8,817 bases of DNA, taken from Pseudomonadota bacterium (GTDB lineage: Bacteria; Pseudomonadota; Gammaproteobacteria; Halothiobacillales; Halothiobacillaceae). A program made the position numbers and the translations under genes. The stretch covers positions 1-8,817 of the forward strand of contig JAJYPA010000328.1 in assembly GCA_021795795.1 (NCBI GenBank), given 5' to 3'. Below are positions 1 through 7,724 of this stretch, piece after piece (position 1 is the first letter of the stretch; every line of letters begins with the position of its first letter). The notes beneath the pieces are model-generated. The model made no database searches. It saw only the letters and a program-made list of their open reading frames with translations, and was not told the DNA's origin.

Positions 1-384
1 AGATGAATGTGGAATATACGCAGAAGATTTCCGGTTGGAATGAAGGCGTACAGTTGGTGTACTCTCTATCGGTCTGACCTGTCAGATGCGTGTAGGGGTT
101 TTATGCTGAATGAGCGGTAAAGACTGTAAGCGGACATTTGGTTGCCGCCATGCAACCACCATACTGGCGATTGTTGCTTCTAGTTTTTGTGGGGTATTCA
201 GAAATGGCTTGTGGCTTGGATGGCTAGCACATGACAAGATGTAATGACTAGGCGTTTACGTCTATAGCTCAAACTTTCTAAATATTGATTATAGTTGGAG
301 TCGCCTGGAATTATTCCGTTAGCAGACAAGTAAATATCATATTGTAAAAAACCGCCCAATCTTTCGCTATATCGTCGCATTTTA
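1..384. other. Intergenic region downstream of the helicase-nuclease gene
   Basis: I see no supportable gene here. The only sizeable open frame (minus, 198-479) overlaps the 3' end of the helicase gene in another frame, has no homology I recognise and has no well-spaced ribosome site. The stretch holds a short inverted repeat at 73-86 (TCTGA, loop CCTG, TCAGA), a 7-bp perfect hairpin at 139-158 (TGGTTGC, six-base loop, GCAACCA), and an 18-nt motif at 121-138 that recurs imperfectly at 7868-7885. None of the hairpins is followed by a T tract on either strand, so I cannot assign a Rho-independent terminator to the helicase gene. Confidence 0.6.
121..158 (+). repeat. 18-nt motif followed by hairpin (copy 1)
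   Basis: The 18 bases at 121-138 (AGACTG, three variable bases, GCGG, one variable base, CATT) match 7868-7885 at 14 of 18 positions. Each copy is followed at once by an inverted repeat: here TGGTTGC / GCAACCA at 139-158, there a palindrome at 7886-7895. Similar GCGG(A/T)CATT-containing intergenic sequences are, from memory, common in proteobacterial genomes, so this may be a fragment of a dispersed element. Two imperfect copies are thin evidence. Confidence 0.3.
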
Positions 385-2187
385 TTATGTCTCTTTTCCG
401 GCAGAAAAGATTCTTTTCCTGGCTGATAATGTGAGTCTTGAGACGCCAAACAACCTAGCCACCTCAACAGGCAAGTCATCTCCCTTGACCGCGAGCTTTG
501 CCGCTTTCAGCTCCTCGGATGCAATTTCGTCTATTGAGCGCCTACTTTCGGCTGTTTCAGGAATGCGGTATCGATTCCACTTTGCGTGATCGCCCTTCTC
601 TAACCAAACGAAACGTCCTCCGGCAGGATCATTTCTAATGTGAAAGTTCTTCTTAGCCAGGCCAAGGACGCGAGCCCAGATCAACCCGCCAGATCTTCGA
701 AAACCATGGGCCCGGGCTATTCTATCGACCAGCAGCTTATCCAGTATTGGAGCCTCTTGGTCTAATATCGCCTTGATCAGAGTGTTAAGCGTAGGGTCAT
801 AATCTATTTGGTAAAACATCGTATCATCAATAATATCGGAGTAGTTTTCCTTGAGATCTATTGCCTGATAAATCGTTTTCACGGACTGCAGTGGGGATTG
901 CCCTGCGAAATCGGCCACCAGCCTGTAGCCCATGGCAGAGATGCTATCGGCGTGCTCATATTGGTCGATTTCATCTCCAGCAGAGGTATCGTCAGAGGTA
1001 TATTTTTCAGATGTATTGTCCGCTACTATACCTAAAACGACGCTTTCAGGTTCAAGCAGCACCTTCTTATGGACCTCCTCGCGTGACGCCTCGAGCAATG
1101 CGCGCAAGGCCTGATCCAATCTATCTAGGGCACCGCGCTTATCAACCCACCATTCGGTCGACCAGATACGCACGAGCTTCCAATTAAGCCCCTTGAGTAT
1201 CTCACTGCGAACCTTATCGCGATCCCGCGCTGTCGCTGCGCTATGGTAGGAGGCTCCATCGCACTCGACACCGGCCAGATAATCGCCGGGTCTGTCGGGG
1301 TGCACCACACCAAGGTCGATTCTGAATCGTGAAACGCCAATCTGAGAGCGTGTTTCCCAACCCTTGGTTCTAAGCCCATCTGCAACGTATTCCTCGAAGG
1401 GTGAGTCATAGCTGCCCAACGAGCCTTTTACCTGACGGGCAATTGCATCAGGTCCGTCCTTGGCGAATTCCAGGAAATGTCGCAGATCTGCTATGGCGCG
1501 TGCAGAAGTCCGATTGAGATCCAGCATCGACGGCGGGAATGAGGTAAACACTATCATTTCCTGGCGCGCCCGGGTCAAGGCCACGTTCAGCCGTCGCCAG
1601 CCCCCCTCCTTGTTTAGCGGTCCGAAATTCATCCCCATTGTCTTGGCACCAGGTTCTGTTGGCCCAAATCCAATACCGAGAATAATCACATCGCGCTCAT
1701 CACCCTGCATGGTCTCGAGGTTCTTGACGATGACAGGCTCTGCAAGGTTTTCAGCGAAATAGGGTTCGATCTCAGGGTGTTCTTGCCGTGCCTTATCTAG
1801 TAGGTCGTTGATCAGCTGCTGCTGCTCGGCATTGAGCGTGATGATGCCAATGGTTTGTTGCTTGGCAAGTTGCTTGGGGTCGGTCAGGCGTTTGACAACC
1901 TCAGTTACGATTGACTTAGCCTCGAGTTGATTGTTCCGACCCTTGCCTTTGGTATAGACGCCGTTGACATGACGCCACACGATGGCGCTCTCGCGGGTAT
2001 CTGCAGCGGGGAAAGTGATCAACTTACCGTCGTAGTAGTTGTAGTTCGAGAATGTGATCAGACTTTCATGTCGGCTACGGTAGTGCCAGGTAAGACTGTG
2101 GCTGGGAATGCCGGCGCCAATGCATTCCTCAAGTATGCTTTCGAGATCTTCGTCGGTATCATCATCCTCGGCGATCGCGCCTCGGTT
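385..2187 (-). CDS. C-terminal part of DUF4011 helicase-nuclease: helicase motifs IV-VI, Vsr-like (MTES_1575) endonuclease, DUF3320
   Basis: This is the second half of the giant gene, lying in the -1 frame relative to the first half. It has no start of its own: the frame is open and family-like right from the break, beginning FNRGAIAEDD and then WHYRSRHESLI. A caller would probably start it at the TTG at 2022. In repaired numbering (total about 1947 residues) the domains are: SF1 motif V-like ETMQGDERDVI near 1505-1515; motif VI NVALTRARQ at 1548-1556; and a Vsr/MTES_1575 nuclease fold at about 1607-1702. The nuclease has acidic residues D1638 (FRIDLGV), E1655 and D1657 (GVECDG), the ARDRDK segment, and the RIWSTEWW ending typical of the family. 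A DUF3320-type region follows near 1820-1890, and a conserved-looking tail (VARLFGVSRL) precedes the TAA at 385. The tail length agrees with family members I know, so the 3' end looks natural. The domain is expected to cut DNA loaded by the helicase. That role is inferred from the family and not shown by sequence. Confidence 0.88.
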   Translation of the reverse strand, partial: NRGAIAEDDDTDEDLESILEECIGAGIPSHSLTWHYRSRHESLITFSNYNYYDGKLITFPAADTRESAIVWRHVNGVYTKGKGRNNQLEAKSIVTEVVKRLTDPKQLAKQQTIGIITLNAEQQQLINDLLDKARQEHPEIEPYFAENLAEPVIVKNLETMQGDERDVIILGIGFGPTEPGAKTMGMNFGPLNKEGGWRRLNVALTRARQEMIVFTSFPPSMLDLNRTSARAIADLRHFLEFAKDGPDAIARQVKGSLGSYDSPFEEYVADGLRTKGWETRSQIGVSRFRIDLGVVHPDRPGDYLAGVECDGASYHSAATARDRDKVRSEILKGLNWKLVRIWSTEWWVDKRGALDRLDQALRALLEASREEVHKKVLLEPESVVLGIVADNTSEKYTSDDTSAGDEIDQYEHADSISAMGYRLVADFAGQSPLQSVKTIYQAIDLKENYSDIIDDTMFYQIDYDPTLNTLIKAILDQEAPILDKLLVDRIARAHGFRRSGGLIWARVLGLAKKNFHIRNDPAGGRFVWLEKGDHAKWNRYRIPETAESRRSIDEIASEELKAAKLAVKGDDLPVEVARLFGVSRLTLSARKRIFSAGKET

Positions 2188-5100
2188 GAAAAACTCGTAG
2201 GTGGCATCTGTCTCGGGTCACCCGCGATAACCACCTGTTTACCTCGAGCAATCGCACCGATGGCATCCCAGGGGGTGATCTGGGATGCTTCATCGAAAAT
2301 GACAAGATCGAAGAGCGCCTGATCGGCCGGCAAATACTGCGCGATCGAAAGCGGACTCATAAGCATGCACGGCGCGAGCGTCGTAAAGGCGTCGCCCATC
2401 TCCTGGACAAGCTGCCTAACCGGTTTATGCCTTCTGGATTTCTGCAATTCGCGCTTGAGCATGGCGTACCCGCTACTCGGCAACAGTTCGAATTTGCTGG
2501 GCAGATCCCGGGTGAGTTTCACATTGATGTACGCCGCGGTAAGCTCAGCAAGCTTGTCTTCTGCCTGGCGGTAAGCCTCTATGCCACTGGCGTGTTCGGC
2601 TGGCACGAAATTGCGAAGAAGAGGTTCAGCGTCGATTTTGGTGGAGGCAAACCACTTGGCGTACGCCACTTCGAATACCTTGGCTGCCTCCTCGTTGGTC
2701 AGGTCTTTCTTTTCAATCGCATCGACCAAGATACCCAGTCCGGCCGCGTTGGCTTCCGTCTTAATACGCTGCCAGTCGCACCAGGCCTTGAGATGCGTTT
2801 CGTGCGAAAGTACGGTTATGGCATTTTCGGCCAGCTCGTCTACTTGTTTCGCGAGATCAATTCCAGCGCCTGAGACCGTGGCGAATTGTTTGGCCGCCTG
2901 CTCCAGCGCGTCACGCTTTTGCTTCAAGTGCATGATGGCGTGAGCCAGCTGACCGTCTCTTGAAAGGAGGTCGTTGCCATCTACAACCAGGAGCTGCAAT
3001 GACTGCCTTAGCGCTAGCAGATGCTCCGTCGATGTGGCCAATTGTGAAATCGCGGCCCTGAGTGCGACGCCCACCTGCAATGCACGATCTATCTCGGTAA
3101 TATCCGTATCTCGACCAGACCATCCGGGCAGTTCGCCCAGATCGTTCTCGAGCGCCTTCATTTGCGCCAGTTGCTGTTGCAGTCCTTCGATAATCGGCAG
3201 ATCGGCAGGAATATTGGGCAAGCCATCCGCCTTGGTTTGCGCCTGCAGGGCTTTAGCGAGCTTCTTCTGGGCAATGGACGAGAAAAACCAAAAGCGTTTA
3301 GAAGCCTGCTCCCACACGCTACGTAAAGCAGTTGTATCGATGCTCGCGATCGTATCGGGGTCGTAGATACGAGAGAGTTTCTTGACCTGCTCCCGATAGG
3401 CCCTCACCAGGGATATGCCCTGACTAGCAGCCTCCAGAGTTTTAGCTGTTGCAGGTGAGAACAGGAAGCGCAGGTTCATTCGGTGAGCATCAGGCAAATG
3501 TTGGATCAGCGCGTACAGCTCAATGGCGTTAACAGGTGAATCTTTCAAGGGTAGGCCGGATAAAGCTAGGACCTGATCACGGGCCTTGTTCACCTCGAGA
3601 AGTGCCTTGAGGATGTGACGCGCGCTGTCCACCAAGGAGGCCTGCCAGGCGTTGGACCACTCGCTGCTGATGAGCAGCGAAAAGCCGCCATTGATCTCTT
3701 CGACCGCCGATTTATTAAGATCAAGCCGGTGGGCCATGGAGCGCATGGCCTCCATGGCCACCTTTGTGTGTTCCGTGCCTGCAGGCCAGGATAGATTGGG
3801 TGTGCGTGGATTGGATTCCTTGATAACCAGTCCGATCGCATTCTGGATAGTCCAGCCGTTAGGCCAACGCCGATGGAGGACTTTTACAAGGCCATTTAGC
3901 TGATTTCGCAGCTCTAGCACCTTGTTTGCCTGCTCGTCCCAATCTTCTTGGCTGATCTGTCCTCCGGAGCCCCAGGCACGGTCCAGCTGCTGCAGCACAT
4001 GGGGCTTTGAGGTCTTGTTCGAATGGAGCTCGAGGCAGAACTGGCCCACGCCCTTCTGATCCAGGCGGCGCTTGACGACATCCAGCGCTGCCATTTTCTC
4101 TGCGACAAACAGTACACGCCGGCCGAGCGCTAGATTATGCGCAATCATGTTCGCAATCGTCTGTGATTTACCCGTGCCGGGAGGACCATCCAAAACGAAG
4201 TTGTGTCCTTTCGCCGAGGCGACGATGGCGGCCACCTGGGATGAGTCCGCCGGTAGCGGTGTAAATAGTTCACGCGGCTCCACCTCTTCGTCCAAATTTT
4301 CAGGGAGCGGGAAGGTTTCGTTGGATTGAAGCGTGGATTGACCTATGCGGTATTCGAGCAAGTGGCGTACGACGTCGCTTTGCCTGAGCTGATCGGCACG
4401 ATCCTTGAGATCCCGCCACATCAGGTATTTGGCAAACGAGAAGGTGCCTATCAGCACATCGGGTGTCACCTCGAACCCGGCAATGTCACGCACTGCCCGC
4501 CGCATAATATTCCAGATGCGGTTGACATCGATGCCGCTCTGGTCGGTTGGCAATTCGTCGCCCAGGCTGGGAATATTGATTTCGAAGTCGTGGCGCAGCA
4601 ACTCAAGCAGCGTCAGGTTAAACTTGGGTTCCTCAAGCATGGACATTTTGACACTGGATAGTGCGCTCTTTCGCTCGAGTTTGACCGGAATCAGGATGAG
4701 GGGTGCGGAGTAGGTCTTGGAGTCCCCCGCAGATTTCTTCCACTTGAGAAACCCCACCGCGAGGTACAGCGTATTGGAGCCGCCTTCTTCAATATCGCTC
4801 TTGGCTTGTCTGTATAGATCAACCAGCCTGGCCTCAAGCGCCTCTTTCTCCATTTTCGACGGCACCTGGTTTCGTGCCAGGGCATCCCGCGCGAATTCTT
4901 CCTCGAGATTTTTCTGATTACGCTGTTCGTAAATTTGAACGTCGCGCCCACCCGCCTCGAGATTCGGTAGGGGCACGATAGTGAGCGATTTGTTATCGGC
5001 AAGCAGATCTTCGAGTTTCCCGGGATCCGGGCAGATCAACCTGACGACCTTTGCTTTTTCCGGGACATGGAGCAGGCGATTACGTGTGGTCAGGTCCAGG

Positions 5101-6227
5101 AGTTTGCGCTGCCAGTATTTGATGCGATCTACCGAGCCTGATGGTTGTGAGTCATCGTCAGGAAAATCGTCTTGCAGATTCGGTGCCTCTTCAAACCCTT
5201 CGTGCCCGCATATTCCCTTGGCGCCTCTCGCGTCTTCGGAATGAACCGTCGTGGCCAGTGGCCGTATGCGCTGCATCCTGGCTCGTTGCAAATCCAAAGC
5301 CAGGATGAAGTTTTCATCTGTCAACTGATTGGTCGCATTATCGACAGCGTGACTGAATCCAGGCCTAGGAGACTGAGTGACCAGCGTCGTCTCAAAAACG
5401 ATCAGTTCCTGCAGTTGGATTCTTTTGCGGATGGCCGAGACGTCGTCCATGATGATCGAAGCGAATTCTTGCGGCTGCAACCAGACACCGCTGAAGGCAT
5501 GGCCCTCGGTCATGACGATAAACGGACGAAGTCCAGCTTGCTCCAATGCCGCGGCAAACAGAAGCGCCGTATCTAGACAGGTTGCCACCTTGCTATCAAG
5601 AATTTGGGTTGGCGTGCGGATTTTCTGGCCTTCACGCTCGAAACTGGCGGGGGGTACCGCGTAACTGATATCGATATTAGAGATGGCAGTCCACAAAGCG
5701 GAGCATAACTCCCAAACTCGCTTTCTGGATTTGGTGTTATAGCCATCAATAGCATCCGATTTCCCGGCGCGGCGCAAGACATCCGAGGCCCCCTTCAGAA
5801 TGCTGTCCACGGCGGGATCATTCGGCATGCAAAAGGCTGCCAGTAACTCTGGCATGCTCCCAGCACCACCCCAGACATTCCTGGCCAGTAATTCAATAGG
5901 AAAGTTCTCTTCCAGCAAGATGCGCTCGCCGGAACTAAGCGTCAGCGTTATAGACGCCCGCATATTTTCAGAAAGCTCGGCCAGGTAACCTTCCTTGAGG
6001 TCTATATCGCGGTCGTTGATATGTATCCTGGAGCCCTTTCGAATTAGGTCTATTGGCCAGTTTTTTTTATTCGCAAATGGAAGGCTAGGGATAAGTAAAA
6101 GCGTGAGATTTTCAAGCTCCTCTTCTGAGTCGTTGGCGATAGCAATGCTGCCAATCAGGGGGGTAGCATTTTGATGCGAAGCCAATCCTATCTTCTTGGC
6201 CAAGTTCGCTTCGATCATGATACCCAT
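2058..6227 (-). CDS. N-terminal part of DUF4011 helicase-nuclease (Hhe-like defence protein), frameshifted near its end
   Basis: As read, this is 1389 residues; the last ~43 residues are an out-of-frame tail after the break at 2189-2193. Residues ~1-330 are a family-typical N-terminal region (ASHQNATPL near 17-24, NVWGG near 117-121, PELLAAF). They include a transglutaminase-like core with C217 (ATCLDTALL), H243 (EGHAFSGVWL) and an FETT segment at 278-281. DUF4011 begins near 368 with KYWQRKLLDLTTRNRLLH. The SF1 helicase follows: Walker A GPPGTGKS at 681-688, a long helical insertion (~720-1250), Walker B DEAS at 1312-1315, and motif III GDPRQMPPTSF from 1336. The ATG at 6227 follows AGGAGG (6232-6237) with a 4-nt gap. 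A second ATG at 6218 (residue 4) overlaps the upstream TGA as ATGA, so either could be used. DUF4011-helicase-Vsr proteins are, to my knowledge, the reported single-gene anti-phage system Hhe. Family membership is very likely; activity in this strain is unknown because of the frameshift. Confidence 0.92.
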   Translation of the reverse strand: MGIMIEANLAKKIGLASHQNATPLIGSIAIANDSEEELENLTLLLIPSLPFANKKNWPIDLIRKGSRIHINDRDIDLKEGYLAELSENMRASITLTLSSGERILLEENFPIELLARNVWGGAGSMPELLAAFCMPNDPAVDSILKGASDVLRRAGKSDAIDGYNTKSRKRVWELCSALWTAISNIDISYAVPPASFEREGQKIRTPTQILDSKVATCLDTALLFAAALEQAGLRPFIVMTEGHAFSGVWLQPQEFASIIMDDVSAIRKRIQLQELIVFETTLVTQSPRPGFSHAVDNATNQLTDENFILALDLQRARMQRIRPLATTVHSEDARGAKGICGHEGFEEAPNLQDDFPDDDSQPSGSVDRIKYWQRKLLDLTTRNRLLHVPEKAKVVRLICPDPGKLEDLLADNKSLTIVPLPNLEAGGRDVQIYEQRNQKNLEEEFARDALARNQVPSKMEKEALEARLVDLYRQAKSDIEEGGSNTLYLAVGFLKWKKSAGDSKTYSAPLILIPVKLERKSALSSVKMSMLEEPKFNLTLLELLRHDFEINIPSLGDELPTDQSGIDVNRIWNIMRRAVRDIAGFEVTPDVLIGTFSFAKYLMWRDLKDRADQLRQSDVVRHLLEYRIGQSTLQSNETFPLPENLDEEVEPRELFTPLPADSSQVAAIVASAKGHNFVLDGPPGTGKSQTIANMIAHNLALGRRVLFVAEKMAALDVVKRRLDQKGVGQFCLELHSNKTSKPHVLQQLDRAWGSGGQISQEDWDEQANKVLELRNQLNGLVKVLHRRWPNGWTIQNAIGLVIKESNPRTPNLSWPAGTEHTKVAMEAMRSMAHRLDLNKSAVEEINGGFSLLISSEWSNAWQASLVDSARHILKALLEVNKARDQVLALSGLPLKDSPVNAIELYALIQHLPDAHRMNLRFLFSPATAKTLEAASQGISLVRAYREQVKKLSRIYDPDTIASIDTTALRSVWEQASKRFWFFSSIAQKKLAKALQAQTKADGLPNIPADLPIIEGLQQQLAQMKALENDLGELPGWSGRDTDITEIDRALQVGVALRAAISQLATSTEHLLALRQSLQLLVVDGNDLLSRDGQLAHAIMHLKQKRDALEQAAKQFATVSGAGIDLAKQVDELAENAITVLSHETHLKAWCDWQRIKTEANAAGLGILVDAIEKKDLTNEEAAKVFEVAYAKWFASTKIDAEPLLRNFVPAEHASGIEAYRQAEDKLAELTAAYINVKLTRDLPSKFELLPSSGYAMLKRELQKSRRHKPVRQLVQEMGDAFTTLAPCMLMSPLSIAQYLPADQALFDLVIFDEASQITPWDAIGAIARGKQVVIAGDPRQMPPTSFSTEARSPRMMIPTKISKAYLRNALAPAFPATVLPGTTVADMKV
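2189..2193 (-). other. Frameshift site joining the two halves of the helicase-nuclease gene
   Basis: On the coding strand the text reads ACG AGT TTT TCA ACC, giving PPTSF then STE and a non-family tail. With one extra T (six instead of five) it reads AGT TTT TTC AAC CGA, giving PPTSFFNRGAIAEDD, and it stays open and family-like to 385. The break lies inside SF1 motif III, so without it the protein has neither motifs IV-VI nor the nuclease. Repaired length is 5844 nt including stop, or 1947 residues. The lesion is in a homopolymer, so sequencing error is as likely as mutation. Slippage on T-TTT is possible but is not a classical X-XXY-YYZ heptamer. Confidence 0.9.
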
Positions 6228-6237
6228 GAGCCCTCCT
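6215..6237 (-). promoter_or_regulatory. Stop/start overlap and ribosome site coupling the small basic ORF to the helicase-nuclease
   Basis: On the minus strand the order is AGGAGG (6232-6237), a 4-nt gap, then ATG at 6227, then ATC, then ATG at 6218. The TGA of the 87-residue ORF (6217-6215) overlaps the second ATG as ATGA. Both possible starts of the giant protein lie inside the end of the small ORF, so the two frames overlap by 4 or 13 nt. This arrangement is typical of translational coupling and argues that the small ORF is translated. Confidence 0.6.
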
Positions 6238-6478
6238 GTTTGTTTATGAATGCTCTTAACTTGTTATTCTTTATATGATGCAGTAGTAGCTTGGTATCGT
6301 TACGTTTCCCGCCAGCAATGAAGGAAGCATTAAACCGGGAATCAAAGGACCTGAATTTTGGGAAGTCTTTTCCCTTGTCTGGCGGAATAGATTTCTTTAA
6401 CACGTGCTTTCCTCCCGGGTTTAGCCATTGTGCTAACGATTTAGCGTAGCATTTCGTCTTATAGGGTAATAAGTTCAT
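6215..6478 (-). CDS. Small basic hypothetical protein (87 aa) coupled to the helicase-nuclease
   Basis: I do not recognise this protein. The start is the ATG at 6478, chosen because AGGG (6484-6487) lies 5 nt upstream; a TTG at 6490 would add four residues but would consume that site. The product has 14 Lys and 4 Arg against 5 acidic residues, so it is strongly basic. It has a single Cys at position 10, two Trp (18 and 85), and no signal peptide, membrane span or obvious zinc-binding motif. The charge suggests nucleic-acid binding, but no fold is visible. It is visibly richer in A/T and Lys codons than the helicase gene, which fits acquired DNA. Its stop overlaps the helicase start region, so the two are probably co-translated. 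It could also be the remnant of a longer gene or a non-functional frame; the ribosome site and ATGA overlap are the main evidence in its favour. Confidence 0.55.
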   Translation of the reverse strand: MNLLPYKTKCYAKSLAQWLNPGGKHVLKKSIPPDKGKDFPKFRSFDSRFNASFIAGGKRNDTKLLLHHIKNNKLRAFINKQEGSWVS

Positions 6479-6591
6479 TGTCACCCTCAATTACTCAGAA
6501 TATGAGCATCTGCTACTGGATATTACCGGCCCTCGATTTGCATAGAAAGGGTCGCGCCCGATGCATCACTGCCGCAACTCTAACCATATTC
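6479..6591 (-). other. Gap between dinB and the small basic ORF
   Basis: This 113-nt gap lies on the common strand between the dinB stop and the next start. It contains an imperfect stem at 6539-6565 (TGCAT...ATGCA outside, GGG/CCC inside) with only TTTCT near it on the minus strand, which is too weak to call a terminator. A poor promoter candidate on the minus strand has TTTCTA (6548-6543), a 17-nt spacer and TAATAT (6525-6520): a good -10 but a 3-of-6 -35. So the small ORF and helicase-nuclease may have their own promoter, may be read through from dinB, or both. Confidence 0.25.
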
Positions 6592-7398
6592 TTACCCTTG
6601 GTTGAGGATTCCGTCCAGCAAACTCATCTGGTGCGCTCCCCGGCTCGCAGCCTGAGGATGGACCAGGCCACTCACTGTGATCCCGAGCAGGCGCACAGAC
6701 GCGCCAATGGGCACCGCGCGATCCAGCAGTTCCGGTAGCAATGTCGCGATAGATTCCAGATCCCCGATAGCCCCGCCCTCCGTGTGTGCTCGGGTGACGG
6801 TGGTAAAATCTGGAAAGCGTGCTTTGATGTTGACGGTGTGGCCGGCCAGGGTCAAGGACTCGAGACGGGCGGCAACCTGTACTGCCATTTCCTCCAGGTT
6901 AACCAGCATGATGCTTCGGTCCTCAAGATTTTTCGAGAAGGTTCGCTCGGTTCCTACCGACTTTCTCTGTCGGGACGGTTGGACGGGCCGCCCGTCGATT
7001 CCCCGTGCCACGTCGTAAAACCAGGCTCCTGCCTTGCCGAAATGGGCTATGAGAGTCTCCCGTGAGAGGGTTCGCAGATCCGACACGGACTCAATGCCCA
7101 TTGCCGCTAATCTTTTCACGGTAGCTGGGCCTACCCCATGCAATTTGCCCACGGGCAGAGGCGCCAAGAAGGTGAGACCACGCTCGGGTGGAATCACAAA
7201 AAGCCCATGGGGCTTACGCCAGTCGGAGGCGAGCTTCGCCAGCAGTTTGTTGTAGGACACCCCCGCCGAAGCCGTCAACCCTGTCTCCCGCTGAATACGA
7301 TCCAGGATCTCGCGGGCAAGGTCGACAGCCAGGGTGCCGTCCGTAGTGGCACCGGTTACGTCCAAATAGGCCTCGTCCAAGGACAGGGGATCCACCGC

Positions 7399-7422
7399 GG
7401 GGTGTAACTGCGTAGGATGGCC
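7399..7422 (-). other. Two frame changes in dinB just before the SLDEA motif
   Basis: Coding-strand frames move from ...YREASR to AILRSYT and then to [12 protein letters not shown] within 24 nt. The first change is at the GG of TCTCGGCC (7419-7422) and the second at the CCCC run (7399-7402). Each is fixed by adding one base. Compared with E. coli DinB, about three residues are also absent between EAS and the SYT segment, so the first change might be a larger deletion. Confidence 0.75.
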
Positions 7423-7565
7423 GAGAGGCCTCTCGGTAGGCCTCCATGCGGGGGCGGACAAAGATGGCCTGGGGGCAAAGAGACCGAGCCCTGGCTGCTG
7501 ACATGGCCGAGTGGATCCCAAACCGCCGTGCCGCATAGCCGCAGGTGGCAACGACACCCCGGCCA

Positions 7566-7572
7566 TTTGGGG
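7566..7572 (-). other. Frame change in dinB after the VGGDP motif
   Basis: The coding strand reads GGTGACCCCAAATGG. Removing one base of the CCCCAAA run converts GGDPKWPG into [12 protein letters not shown], the expected family sequence, which then continues as [13 protein letters not shown]. One extra base in a homopolymer junction is the simplest explanation. Confidence 0.8.
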
Positions 7573-7710
7573 TCACCACCGACAATTAACGGCTGGCCGC
7601 GGAGTTCTGGCCGGTCCCGTTGCTCGACCGCTGCAAAGAAGGCATCCATGTCCACGTGGATGATCTTGCGGAGATCGGGGCTGCGCTCTGGTGGGCTGGG
7701 CAATCGATAA

Positions 7711-7716
7711 CCTCCT
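7711..7716 (-). promoter_or_regulatory. Ribosome binding site fixing the TTG start of dinB
   Basis: AGGAGG on the minus strand lies 7 nt upstream of the TTG at 7703. The perfect anti-SD match and good spacing are the main reason for accepting a non-ATG start. The next in-frame ATG falls inside the catalytic DMD motif and cannot be the start. Confidence 0.7.
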
Positions 7717-7724
7717 CGCCTGAC

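Larger units (their letters stand above)
6592..7703 (-). pseudogene. DNA polymerase IV (DinB), interrupted by about three small indels
   Basis: Y-family translesion polymerase, recognisable along its whole length in three frames. Repairing one extra base at 7566-7572 and two missing ones at about 7419-7422 and 7399-7402 gives 1113 nt, 370 residues, close to E. coli DinB (351). In repaired numbering: metal ligands D18 (HVDMDAFF) and D110/E111 ([10 protein letters not shown]), probable steric-gate F23, the YNKLLAKLASDWRKPHG palm/fingers segment, the helix-hairpin-helix HGVGPAT near 189-195, a complete little finger, and a C-terminal clamp-binding motif QMSLL at 359-363. The start is TTG at 7703, supported by AGGAGG (7711-7716) with 7-nt spacing and by IIHVDMD following at the expected distance. 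Between EAS and SYTPAV the protein is also about three residues shorter than E. coli DinB, so the middle lesion may be a real ~10-nt deletion. As written the gene gives no full-length polymerase; if the indels are sequencing errors it would be intact. Confidence 0.88.

Noticed and set aside
73..86. Hairpin TCTGA/TCAGA as a Rho-independent terminator
   Set aside because: Only five base pairs and no T tract directly after it on either strand.
198..479. Minus-strand open frame of 93 codons overlapping the 3' end of the helicase gene
   Set aside because: A third of it is out of frame inside conserved helicase C-terminal coding sequence, the ribosome site is too close to the start, and no domain is recognisable.
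2189..2193. Programmed -1 ribosomal frameshift in the helicase gene
   Set aside because: Not accepted as the main call: the site is not a canonical slippery heptamer and I saw no clear stimulatory structure; a homopolymer error or mutation is simpler.
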